DNA of 64,000 nucleotides from Pseudomonadota bacterium (GTDB lineage Bacteria; Pseudomonadota; Alphaproteobacteria; UBA1280; RI-95). Below are positions 27,788 through 35,362 of the stretch, piece after piece. Position 1 is the stretch's first letter; every line of letters begins with the position of its first letter. The notes below the pieces were generated by a model. It saw only the letters and a list, made by a program, of their open reading frames with translations, made no database searches and was not told the DNA's origin. The stretch lies in the NCBI GenBank assembly GCA_016125375.1, contig WGLU01000001.1, positions 310,001 through 374,000 on the forward strand, written 5' to 3'. Both the position numbers and the translations under genes were made by a program.

Positions 27788-29542
27788 ATGAAACGTAATT
27801 TATCCGTTATCACGGTGCCGTTTCCGCCACGTATGATGTCGACAAGTCGTAACCCGACTGCCATGCCGGTAGAGTACGCTCGGGACGTACTCAACATGTT
27901 TACACTGACCAGTGGAGCTGGCTCTAAACGCAACGGCGTTCAAAAAGTTGGTAATGCCATTGGTGGTGATGAAACAATTCTGCGGCTGATGCATTTTGTT
28001 CCGGCGTCCGGCGCCCTACAGTTATTGGCAGTGACAGATGCCGGCTCTATTTATTTGTATGATGATGGTGATTGGACCAGCGTGTACACAGGGCTTTCTA
28101 CCAGTGGCCACGTCCGCTGGACACACTTTGGTAACCACTTGGCACTCTGTAACGGCATAGATACACCGCTGAAATGGGATGGCACGAGCTTTTCTAAAAT
28201 CAGCCAGTGGATCCAAGATGATGGCATCGACCTGACATATGTGGACGGCGATACACTCACCTTTACAGGTGACGAAACACTCTACCCCGCAGGGACGGAA
28301 GTAAAGCTACGCCTTGGCAGCGGAACATATGTGGAAACCACCGTGCTTAGCGTATCGGCAAGCAGTGGTACCGTAACCCTCAACCTAAGCGATGCAGTTG
28401 CAACAGCCGCGTTGGATGAACTGCATTACAAAGCATATCCGCCTGCTTTTGCCTTTATCATGGCCGCCCATAACCGTTTGTGGGGCCTTGGCACGGGAGC
28501 CCTGCAAGCAAATGGTTTCAGCGCAAACGCTGACCGCAACCGCGTTTATTACACAGACGGTCTGAACGACCCTGATGCATGGCGAAATGATGATGGGTTC
28601 CTTCAGCACATCAACCTGAATGATAAAACACCTACGAGTGATGAACTGATTGCCATGGCCATTAAAGATGGTCTGACAGTGTTCTTTTTCCGCAACTTTG
28701 CCCAGGTATGGGCAGGTACAGACCCTACAGCAACGGGAGATTTCACCTGGCAGAAAACAATCTCTGTCGGCACCGTTCATGGAGATCTGGTTGTAAATCT
28801 GCCGAATGATATCGGCTTTTTTACCCGCTATGGTGCGCGGACAATCAGTCGTGCCCTACAGACAGAACAGTTGGATGTAAGCGACCTGGGCTCTGATGTA
28901 GACCCCACCATTGCTGGTGCGATACAGGAGATTACAGCCACCGACAATGCCTACCGTGACGCGCACACGTTCTACGAGGATCGGCAGGGCTGGTTCGGAT
29001 TCAAGCTCGGCAACGTTGTTGTGGTTTATCAGGTTGCCTCTGCCGCATCAGGCTGGGCACGCTTTGATGGTCTGTTTGCTGATGCGACAGCCTTTATGAA
29101 TACCCCTGATGGCAAGCTCTATCTTGCCAGCGGCGGGCAACTTTATGTGTATGACCACGATACATATGACGATGATGGTGAAGCCATCCAGACCCGTTGG
29201 TGGACGCCGTGGCTGAACTTCAGCAGCGACTTCAAACGATGGGCCAATAAATATGTGGAATTGGTCACAGAGCAGGGTGCACCTGTCAACATTACCTTAC
29301 GACGCTACAAGTCTTACAACAGCTCCAGTTCTGTGAGCCAGGAACTCACCGCAACCACAGCCGCAGATTACTGGGATGACGGTGATTGGGATGATGCCCT
29401 ATGGGACAACGGCTACCCTAAGCCTGCCGTAGTGCGGGACGGATATGTGGCTGATGTGCTGGCTTACGCCGTTGAAAGCTCTACAACAACGGGGCCTATG
29501 ACTATTTTCGGTTTTAAACTATATGGAAAGCAGGAACGATGA
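27788..29542 (+). CDS. Tail hub / tail stabilisation protein (P22 gp10-like position)
   Basis: A 584-residue, almost all-beta protein with repeated Trp/Gly-rich blades ('VRWTHFGNHLALCNG', 'MAAHNRLWGLGTG', 'GFFTRYGARTISRALQTEQ') that suggest a beta-propeller, as in P22 gp10 and the gp12-type nozzle of T7-like phages. Its size, position after the adaptor and lack of membrane segments support a tail hub that closes the capsid exit. A short Asp/Trp-rich patch ('DYWDDGDWDDALWD') near the C-terminus may bind metal. The stop overlaps the fibre gene (ATGA at 29539-29542). Confidence 0.7.
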   Translation: MKRNLSVITVPFPPRMMSTSRNPTAMPVEYARDVLNMFTLTSGAGSKRNGVQKVGNAIGGDETILRLMHFVPASGALQLLAVTDAGSIYLYDDGDWTSVYTGLSTSGHVRWTHFGNHLALCNGIDTPLKWDGTSFSKISQWIQDDGIDLTYVDGDTLTFTGDETLYPAGTEVKLRLGSGTYVETTVLSVSASSGTVTLNLSDAVATAALDELHYKAYPPAFAFIMAAHNRLWGLGTGALQANGFSANADRNRVYYTDGLNDPDAWRNDDGFLQHINLNDKTPTSDELIAMAIKDGLTVFFFRNFAQVWAGTDPTATGDFTWQKTISVGTVHGDLVVNLPNDIGFFTRYGARTISRALQTEQLDVSDLGSDVDPTIAGAIQEITATDNAYRDAHTFYEDRQGWFGFKLGNVVVVYQVASAASGWARFDGLFADATAFMNTPDGKLYLASGGQLYVYDHDTYDDDGEAIQTRWWTPWLNFSSDFKRWANKYVELVTEQGAPVNITLRRYKSYNSSSSVSQELTATTAADYWDDGDWDDALWDNGYPKPAVVRDGYVADVLAYAVESSTTTGPMTIFGFKLYGKQER

Positions 29543-30900
29543 GTACAAAATACCAACGACCTAGCGGTAGCTACGCCGGAAGCACCGAGCTTACCAACCG
29601 CTCTAAATACCAAAACGATGCGGGAGCAGAGCCGCGGGTACCTATTTCCAGCACAAAAATTGATGGCGATTTTAACTATGTCATCGATGCCCTGAATGCG
29701 ATTGATGAGGCCTCTGGCAGCCGCGCCAGCATTGATGACCGTATGAGTGTGGCGCTAAATGCGGACGGTACGCTTAAAGGCTCGGTGGTCGCATCGATTG
29801 ACGAGTGGGTCTTGTTTCAGGCGATAAATCTGAACCGTAGCAATAACACAACAGTTACCTGTGATGGCGACCAGACGGGCATCTTCAGTGAAGGTCGGCG
29901 CGTGCGGATTAGTATCGCCTCCCGAACCGTCTATGGCGATGTGGCGTCAGCATCTTACGACAGCAGCATTACAACAATCGTTTTTGATGGCCTGACAGAT
30001 GCAAATGGTAGTCCCGAGGCATTGGAAACAACGCCATCTGCTCTCTATTACAGTTACATCCGAGGCAGTTTCAACGGCAATATGCCGAATGCAAGCCATC
30101 ATCTGCGGTTGAAAAACGAGGTGCCGTTGCTACGTTTGCTCGATACAGGCACGAGTGGTAAAGAATATGCCCTGCGCAGTTGTGCCGGCGCGTTAGAAAT
30201 TGTCGAAAATACTGGCACAATGGCCAGCCCTGTGTGGGAAATACGCGCAACAGTCAACGAAGACGGCATTCAGCTTGATACATCATGCTTGCCACTCTCC
30301 ACACTGAGCGATGGCACCGCAGACAGGCTGATGGGTTATAACGGCTCGGGTACACCGACAGAGGTCACAGCCGGTGCTGGCCTTGCTCTTAGCAGCGGTT
30401 CACTGAGTGTTGTGAGTGGGACATCAGCAGGTGATTTGGTCGCGTTGGACGGTTCTGCCAAGCTGCCCGCAGTCGATGGCAGCCAGCTGACGAATCTGCC
30501 ACCAGCAGGTCTGGTTAAGCAGGTTGTAGAAGGAACGTACAGCTCTACACGTACTTTTGCTTCCACAACCTTTTCAGATGTTGTTAGTGCCTCAATTACT
30601 GTTGCTAGCGGCTCTAAGGTACTTGTCAATGTGTCGTACCCAATGCGTATCGGCGGTGGGTCTTCCCTGGTGGTAGGTAGTGCACGTCTTTTGCGAGGCG
30701 GCACAACCTTGTTTACCACGGACCGGGCATGTGGCATGAGCGTTGACCAGGAGGGTTGCATGATTTCCTACTGCTACTTGGATACACCCCCCTCTGCTGG
30801 CACGTATACATATACTGCACAGGCAGCGCGGTATTCCGGTTCTTTCAACCTGTTTGCAGAAACCCCACAAAAAATCATTCTGGAGGAAATCAGTGCATGA
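29539..30900 (+). CDS. Tail fibre or tail spike protein
   Basis: A 453-residue protein. The N-terminal 90 residues ('ISSTKIDGDFNYVIDALNAID') look like a virion-attachment domain of the kind that begins many phage fibres ('KIDADFN' type). The middle is Ser/Thr/Gly-rich beta structure, and after 'LDGSAKLPAVDGSQLTNLPP', a phrase common in fibres, the last 130 residues form a probable receptor-binding head. It would decide host recognition. It is coupled to the hub gene and overlaps the next small gene by four bases. Confidence 0.75.
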   Translation: MSTKYQRPSGSYAGSTELTNRSKYQNDAGAEPRVPISSTKIDGDFNYVIDALNAIDEASGSRASIDDRMSVALNADGTLKGSVVASIDEWVLFQAINLNRSNNTTVTCDGDQTGIFSEGRRVRISIASRTVYGDVASASYDSSITTIVFDGLTDANGSPEALETTPSALYYSYIRGSFNGNMPNASHHLRLKNEVPLLRLLDTGTSGKEYALRSCAGALEIVENTGTMASPVWEIRATVNEDGIQLDTSCLPLSTLSDGTADRLMGYNGSGTPTEVTAGAGLALSSGSLSVVSGTSAGDLVALDGSAKLPAVDGSQLTNLPPAGLVKQVVEGTYSSTRTFASTTFSDVVSASITVASGSKVLVNVSYPMRIGGGSSLVVGSARLLRGGTTLFTTDRACGMSVDQEGCMISYCYLDTPPSAGTYTYTAQAARYSGSFNLFAETPQKIILEEISA

Positions 30901-31190
30901 CAACTGAACAACTTGCTGCAGCTATGGCTTATCTTTATCCCTCTGGCGGATACATTATCGACGGGTTGGTCATTCACATGGATGAGAATGTTCCGTCACC
31001 TGATGCTGAAACAATCGCTTCTGCTTTGAACACGGTTGCAGGCTTGACCTATCAGGAGCAGCGTCGCCAGGCTTATCCGCCGATCGGTGACCAATTGGAC
31101 GCCATTTGGAAAGGAGGTCTGGCCCGTGCAGACATGCAGGCACAAATTGAAGCTGTAAAGGCTGCCTATCCCAAGCCGAATGAGGTGTGA
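30897..31190 (+). CDS. Small tail-associated phage protein
   Basis: A 97-residue protein starting at ATG 30897 (ATGA overlap with the fibre stop), with TCTGGAGGAAAT just upstream. The segment 'RRQAYPPIGDQLDAIWKGG' is very common in small proteins encoded next to phage fibre genes and probably marks a fibre-associated or assembly factor. The precise role is not known. It has no membrane helix. Confidence 0.65.
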   Translation: MTTEQLAAAMAYLYPSGGYIIDGLVIHMDENVPSPDAETIASALNTVAGLTYQEQRRQAYPPIGDQLDAIWKGGLARADMQAQIEAVKAAYPKPNEV

Positions 31191-31194
31191 CATC

Positions 31195-31659
31195 ATGCCA
31201 AACATGGAATTTGCCCCCTTAGAGAAACATCATCTGCAGGAGCTGTACTATCTGATGGTTCAACAGGATTTTCCTGATGTGCCAGATAGCTATCAGGAGG
31301 CTGAGCCATATCTCATGGATGCGGAAAGCTTCGGTGCATTCGAAAATAACCGGCTTTGTGCCGGTTTTTTGTTTGGTGAACGAACGGATACATCCGCCTT
31401 TATAGATGTCGTGTGTGCGCCAGCTTACCACGGGAAATGGGCAACTTTTCACACGCTATCACGTTTGTACGATGTGGCGTTCCGTCAAATGGGCCTGTCT
31501 TTTGTCTGGGCGCAACCACGTAATCCGCGCGCACTTAAAGCAGCACTCAAGGCCGGGTTTCTTGTGGCTACAAGTGCTGATCAGGACCATGAGCAACCGT
31601 ATGTGATTTTAACCCCAACGCGTCTTAAGGCGCGTTTTTTGAAAGCATTGGAGGAGTAA
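31195..31659 (+). CDS. GNAT-like protein in the virion operon
   Basis: A 154-residue protein starting at ATG 31195 behind GAGGTG. The fold order (beta strand 'ENNRLCAGFLFGER', 'SAFIDVVCAPAYHGKW', helix, 'FVWAQPRNPRALKAALKAGFLVAT') fits a GNAT N-acetyltransferase, although the acetyl-CoA loop (R/QxxGxG/A) is poorly kept ('YHGKWATF'). Similar proteins are found beside the fibre and ejection genes of podoviruses. It may modify a virion or host protein, or it may be structural. Two terminator-like hairpins lie inside it (31348 and 31617). Confidence 0.65.
   Translation: MPNMEFAPLEKHHLQELYYLMVQQDFPDVPDSYQEAEPYLMDAESFGAFENNRLCAGFLFGERTDTSAFIDVVCAPAYHGKWATFHTLSRLYDVAFRQMGLSFVWAQPRNPRALKAALKAGFLVATSADQDHEQPYVILTPTRLKARFLKALEE
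31348..31370 (+). terminator. Intrinsic terminator inside the GNAT gene
   Basis: AACCGGC-TTTGT-GCCGGTT, a 7-bp stem ending in a TTTTTT run (31365-31370). The hairpin codes for 'NNRLCAGFLF' in the reading frame. Confidence 0.7.
31617..31640 (+). terminator. Second terminator-like hairpin at the 3' end of the GNAT gene
   Basis: AACGCG-TCTTAAGG-CGCGTT with four further T, 20 bases before the stop codon. It could stop transcripts before the ejection-type gene. Confidence 0.6.
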
Positions 31660-31660
31660 A

Positions 31661-32422
31661 ATGGGTTCGTTGTTTTCCCCTAAAGTACCGTCTGCACCAC
31701 CGCCACCGCCAGCGGCAACCTATAGAGATGAAATTGGTGGAACCGAACAGGTGCCTATTACAAATCCGGACGGGTCGACAACTTACATCACCCGGCAGTT
31801 GCCGTTGACTGAAGAGCAGCAACAAGAAAAGGCTGCATTTGAGGGCATTATGCAGTCAGCCCTGGACGAGATTAAACGCCTGTCCACAGATGACTTTGCA
31901 GATGACCCGGCTGTTAAGTCCGTACTGGATGACTATACGGCTGAGCAGTCAAAAGTACTCAGTGATGTATTTACCAACCGTAGTGATACAGAAGAAGCCG
32001 TTCTCGCCAAACGTGGATTGGCAGATTCCAGCGCAGCGCAGGATATTCGACGCCAGCGTCAGAAGGATGAGTTGGATGCACGCAGCTCCCTGCAACGACA
32101 GGCGAACCTGTTGAAAGATGATATTCGTAACGAGCGAATTAACCTGCAGCAAAACCTCTACAACATTGCGGCAACCAGACAGGATCTGAACAGCGCCAAA
32201 ACATTGCAGTCGGCAGCCAGTGGTTTTAACGCAGTCAGCAATGTGAACGCCTATAACCGGGCATCTTCATCCGATGCCTTCCGTAACAGCATTACCTCTC
32301 ACAATACAGGTCTGAACACGTTGGGTGTTCTTGCCTCAACGGCTGGAGCGGTGACTGGGGGCCCTGTAGGCGGCCTGATTGGAGCGGGTATCGCGCAAAC
32401 CTTTGCCGGCAGATTTTATTAA
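31661..32422 (+). CDS. Putative internal virion / DNA ejection protein
   Basis: A 253-residue protein with GGAGGAG upstream. It begins 'MGSLFSPKVPSAPPPPPA', a proline-rich opening common in podoviral ejection proteins. A long charged helical part (about 50-190) follows, then a Gly/Ala-rich hydrophobic end ('VLASTAGAVTGGPVGGLIGAGI') that could enter a membrane. This fits proteins of the T7 gp14 / P22 gp14 class, which leave the capsid with the DNA. Large gp15/gp16-like partners are absent. Confidence 0.6.
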   Translation: MGSLFSPKVPSAPPPPPAATYRDEIGGTEQVPITNPDGSTTYITRQLPLTEEQQQEKAAFEGIMQSALDEIKRLSTDDFADDPAVKSVLDDYTAEQSKVLSDVFTNRSDTEEAVLAKRGLADSSAAQDIRRQRQKDELDARSSLQRQANLLKDDIRNERINLQQNLYNIAATRQDLNSAKTLQSAASGFNAVSNVNAYNRASSSDAFRNSITSHNTGLNTLGVLASTAGAVTGGPVGGLIGAGIAQTFAGRFY

Positions 32423-32434
32423 GGAGTATTTACC

Positions 32435-32800
32435 ATGAATGACCAAACAATTCAGGAATGGCACCAGAACGAATTTCTGCCCTGGAAAGAAGCCATGCTC
32501 AAGACACGTGACATGCGTGTACGATTTTCCCAGAAGGTACGCCAGCATGCCGCGGAACTGAAATATATCGTATCGTTGTTGTTGGAACACCGCGGACGCG
32601 AGGCTGTGCGCCATTGGAACCGTCTGGAACTGGAGCCTGCCTTGCAGATGCTGGAACTTTCAGCAGACCGCTTGGTCATCGAAACCTTGGACGGTGAAAA
32701 GTTTGCGGTGCCTATCGATGCACTACTGACAGATTTGCAGAAGATGGTCGAAGGAAAGACAACGGCCCCGGTTATGACTGCTCAAGCAAGCGGTTCTTGA
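32435..32800 (+). CDS. Unrecognised phage protein at the end of the structural operon
   Basis: A 121-residue, mostly helical soluble protein with no known motif. AAGGAG precedes ATG 32435, 12 bp after the ejection-type gene. Its last 29 bases overlap the end of a gene on the opposite strand (32772-33269). It is the last forward gene before the strand switch. Confidence 0.55.
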   Translation: MNDQTIQEWHQNEFLPWKEAMLKTRDMRVRFSQKVRQHAAELKYIVSLLLEHRGREAVRHWNRLELEPALQMLELSADRLVIETLDGEKFAVPIDALLTDLQKMVEGKTTAPVMTAQASGS

Positions 32801-33269
32801 TATCCTCGGCCAGGTTTTGGTCGGCCTGCTCATCGTGCAGCTCGCTTGCGATGACTTCTGCCATCAGTTCCTGCCAATCAATCTCGTCAGCACTAGGGAA
32901 AATACGCTGGTCGAGATAAATCTCCCAGAAAAGGGCAATTTCGTTGCTGATACGCGGGTCGATAATCGACTGCCGTTGATAGCCCAGAATGGCTGTGTCG
33001 TGCAGGGCGATAATCACCTGCTTGCGCGTATGGTAAGCGAGGTTGCCCTTGAAGGTAGAACCCAATACAGGCTTGAGCATGTCATAAAGCTCTTCTTCTT
33101 CCTGTACTAGTCCTTGCGAACAGCGGGGATCAGTCGGGGCAAGATAGCCGTAGCGTGTTATCAGTTCAATAGGGGCAGGGGGAAAGGTAAAGTCCAGCTC
33201 TTCATCATCCCGCGTGAGAATGATGTTGTATTTGAATGGATGAATGGTCTGGCCTTTGACGTACTTCAT
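32772..33269 (-). CDS. Unrecognised protein encoded against the phage operon
   Basis: A 165-residue soluble, acidic protein of unknown family. The start at 33269 has a good GGAG, with GAGGAGG further upstream. It begins 'MKYVKGQTIHPFKYNIILTRDDEELDF' and has a helical, Glu-rich C-terminus. It is the only minus-strand gene in the island, has a divergent promoter region on its right (33270-33360), and overlaps the 3' end of 32435-32800. Such lone reversed genes in prophages are often expressed on their own ('morons') or act in control; which applies here is unknown. Confidence 0.65.
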   Translation of the reverse strand: MKYVKGQTIHPFKYNIILTRDDEELDFTFPPAPIELITRYGYLAPTDPRCSQGLVQEEEELYDMLKPVLGSTFKGNLAYHTRKQVIIALHDTAILGYQRQSIIDPRISNEIALFWEIYLDQRIFPSADEIDWQELMAEVIASELHDEQADQNLAEDIKNRLLEQS

Positions 33270-33319
33270 GGCTTCTCCTTACCTTGAGCTTACCTCCTCT
33301 GCCTTTTGTCTGCAACAGA

Positions 33320-33348
33320 TTGATACGCAATACGTTTCTAGTTTACAT
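33320..33348 (+). promoter_or_regulatory. Possible promoter of the lysis genes
   Basis: TTGATA (33320-33325), 17 bp, TTACAT (33343-33348), in the gap between the reversed gene and the lysis set. Transcription would begin very close to the start codon at 33361. Confidence 0.4.
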
Positions 33349-33360
33349 ATGGTGATTGTC

Positions 33361-33540
33361 ATGACGCATTCCTATGCACACCTCGTGGAAGATATCCGCG
33401 AAATCCGTACAGAACTGAAAGATATCCGCCGGGAAATGAACCGTAATAAAGGCTTTATCGGTGGTATCGCATGGGCCTTCGGTGCTCTTAGTATTGCGCT
33501 ACAGATTATTATCCAGTGGGTTAAAGGAGGCGGACATTAA
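33361..33540 (+). CDS. Small membrane protein of the lysis module
   Basis: About 59 residues from ATG 33361 (an in-frame ATG at 33349 is possible). A charged coiled-coil-like N-terminal part ('EDIREIRTELKDIRREMNR') is followed by one membrane helix ('GGIAWAFGALSIALQIIIQWV'). Small proteins with this layout next to an endolysin are often holins or holin regulators. The ribosome binding site is weak. The stop shares its last base with the amidase start (33540). Confidence 0.6.
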   Translation: MTHSYAHLVEDIREIRTELKDIRREMNRNKGFIGGIAWAFGALSIALQIIIQWVKGGGH

Positions 33541-33923
33541 TGCGCCCGATTACACATCACATCATCCATTGCTCGGATAGTACTTTTGGCGATGTTAAAA
33601 CCATACGTGGCTGGCATTTGCAACGTGGTTTCCACGATGTCGGATATCACTTTGTCATTCGCACAGACGGTGAAATCGAAGTCGGCCGTTTGCTAACAGA
33701 GGTAGGTGCTCATGTTGAAGGACACAATAGCACGAGCATTGGCACCTGTCTGATTGGGAAAACGGATTTTACCGGGGCCCAGTTCAAAGCGCTCAGACGG
33801 CTCCATGAATCTCTGGCAGATCTGTTCCCGGGGATTGCAACCGCCCCTCACAACGCATTCAATCCTCACAAAACCTGTCCCAACTTTAATGTGGCTCAAG
33901 CTCTGAAAGGAGAACTGTCATGA
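33540..33923 (+). CDS. N-acetylmuramoyl-L-alanine amidase (T7 lysozyme-like endolysin)
   Basis: A 127-residue Amidase_2 enzyme very like T7 gp3.5. Zinc ligands appear to be His10 ('IIHCSD'), His104 and Cys113 ('HKTCPNFN'). Tyr36 in 'DVGYHFVI' and Lys111 match the T7 catalytic Tyr46 and Lys128. It cuts the amide bond between muramic acid and the stem peptide. No signal peptide is present, so it needs a holin to reach the wall; membrane proteins lie on both sides. Confidence 0.92.
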   Translation: MRPITHHIIHCSDSTFGDVKTIRGWHLQRGFHDVGYHFVIRTDGEIEVGRLLTEVGAHVEGHNSTSIGTCLIGKTDFTGAQFKALRRLHESLADLFPGIATAPHNAFNPHKTCPNFNVAQALKGELS

Positions 33924-34297
33924 TGGCGTTACTTCCGCTTATTGGTCCGCTCTTGAGCCTGTTCCGCCGGAGGGGCGTGGAGGGTGTAGCTCAAGATGCC
34001 ACTGAGCAGGTTGTTTCTGCGCTTGAAGCTTTTCTACACAAAGATGAAGAAGCGGCAAAGTTGACAGCGGACTACATGGATCAGGCCCGCAAACATGACA
34101 TCGCGACCTTTGACGCGCAAGACCGTTTCGCCAACCGCATGCGTGCCTGTGTAAGACCGGCCTGCACCTTCGTGGCGCTTTGCTGGTACGTCTATGCCCG
34201 CGCTAATGGGATAGAGTTGCAGCCGGAAGATTATGCCATCATTGGCGGTATTCTGGCTTTCTGGTTTGGCTTCCGTCCGTTCGAGAAACGGCGTTAA
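33920..34297 (+). CDS. 3-TM holin family protein (GTA-holin-like)
   Basis: A 125-residue protein coupled to the amidase by an ATGA overlap. It begins with a hydrophobic stretch ('MMALLPLIGPLLSLF'). A helical middle follows, then 'NRMRACVRPACTFVALCWYVYA' and 'YAIIGGILAFWFGFRPFEK', two further membrane segments. The 'RPxxxF' and 'FWFGFRP' pattern fits the 3TM holin family found in gene transfer agents and phages of alphaproteobacteria. It would open the membrane for the amidase. Its stop overlaps the stop of the converging SDR gene. Confidence 0.75.
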   Translation: MMALLPLIGPLLSLFRRRGVEGVAQDATEQVVSALEAFLHKDEEAAKLTADYMDQARKHDIATFDAQDRFANRMRACVRPACTFVALCWYVYARANGIELQPEDYAIIGGILAFWFGFRPFEKRR

Positions 34298-35082
34298 CCT
34301 TGCACAGGTCGGTTACGGCGCATGGTAACACCACCCAACCATACCACGAGCCTGCGAGGAAACAATCGAGGTAGGCATGTTGCCAGACTGTTACGCAGAC
34401 CAGGCACACAGATGCGTTTGCGCCCGAGTGAGGCCAGCGCCAGTTTCACCACATCATCGGCGCTGGCTGCTTTTGTATCAAACTCCTTGCCCATGCTGGC
34501 GGTACGTCCGAAACTGGTAGCTGTCGGACCAGGACAGAGTGCCATAACATCTATCGGAAGGTGCTTGAGTTCTTCAGCAAGTGCCTCGGTGTAATGGAGG
34601 TTATAGGCCTTTGTCGCCGCGTAGGTAGCAAAGCAGGGCAGGGGCATAAAGCCAGCAACACTCGCGACTACAATCATGCCCGCTCGTCGGTGATTGGTGT
34701 GAGCACGTTCAACCATGCCGCTTAAAAGTGCGCGTGTCAGGTATGTTGTTGCAACAACGTTCACCTGCGTCATGCCTTCTTCATTTGCTATGGAGTTATC
34801 CAGCACCGGGCCATAGAAACCGTAGCCAGCATTATTGATAAACAGATCCACCTCAAACCCGTTGGCCCATTCGGCCAAAGCTTTGCGTTGTTCTGCATCG
34901 GCTACATCAGCGGGGAATATTTCCACCTTGCGGCCATTTTTTGAAAGTTCTTCACGTAGCTCCTCAAGCTTTTTAAGATTTCTCCCTGTTAGGAGAAGAG
35001 TTGCCTGTTGCGGGAGCTGCCGCGCAAAGCTTTCTCCCAACCCGCTGGTCGCTCCGGTAATCAAGGCACACTGATACTGCAT
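34294..35082 (-). CDS. SDR family NAD(P)-dependent oxidoreductase
   Basis: A 262-residue classical SDR: cofactor motif 'TGATSGLGESFA', 'NNAGYG', catalytic Ser in 'VASVAGF', and 'YAATKAYN' with the Tyr-x3-Lys pair. It probably reduces or oxidises a small carbonyl or alcohol substrate; the class (DltE/YqjQ-like) does not settle which. AAAGGAGC before the codon at 35082 decides the start over longer options. The stop codons of this gene and of the phage holin share the palindrome TTAA at 34294-34297, so the island ends exactly here. Confidence 0.9.
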   Translation of the reverse strand: MQYQCALITGATSGLGESFARQLPQQATLLLTGRNLKKLEELREELSKNGRKVEIFPADVADAEQRKALAEWANGFEVDLFINNAGYGFYGPVLDNSIANEEGMTQVNVVATTYLTRALLSGMVERAHTNHRRAGMIVVASVAGFMPLPCFATYAATKAYNLHYTEALAEELKHLPIDVMALCPGPTATSFGRTASMGKEFDTKAASADDVVKLALASLGRKRICVPGLRNSLATCLPRLFPRRLVVWLGGVTMRRNRPVQG

Positions 35083-35142
35083 AGCCGGCTCCTTTAAAAT
35101 CTGCTTGGCTTTTTGGCCATTCTTTATAACAATCAGCCCCAC

Positions 35143-35232
35143 GGAGGTGTGGCTGAGCGGTTGAAAGCACTGGTCTTGAAAACCAGCAGGGGTTAACGCC
35201 TCTCGTGGGTTCGAATCCTACCACCTCCGCCA
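35143..35232 (+). tRNA. tRNA-Ser (anticodon TGA)
   Basis: The 90-nt class II tRNA has acceptor stem GGAGGTG/CACCTCC, discriminator G and encoded CCA. The anticodon stem CTGGT/ACCAG closes loop CTTGAAA, giving TGA. The long variable arm is AGGGGTTAACGCCTCT, and the T loop contains GTTCGAAT. It would read TCA and related codons. Confidence 0.96.
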
Positions 35233-35234
35233 CT

Positions 35235-35271
35235 ATAAAACAAAACGCCTAAGACGGGCGTTTTGTTTTAT
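35235..35271. terminator. Terminator after tRNA-Ser
   Basis: A 15-bp stem, ATAAAACAAAACGCC/GGCGTTTTGTTTTAT, with a 7-base loop. A- and T-rich arms make it work in both directions. Confidence 0.85.
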
Positions 35272-35362
35272 CCACCGATTAATGACACCTGCCAGTTTTA
35301 GTAAACTGACGGGTTTGCGCCTTCCACCATAAAAGTGTGCCAAACAGGAGGGAGCAGAAATA

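Noticed and set aside
18779-35232. tRNA-Lys and tRNA-Ser as attachment sites of the phage-like island
   Set aside because: No copy of either tRNA 3' end is visible at the opposite border, no integrase is present, and host-type genes lie between each tRNA and the island.
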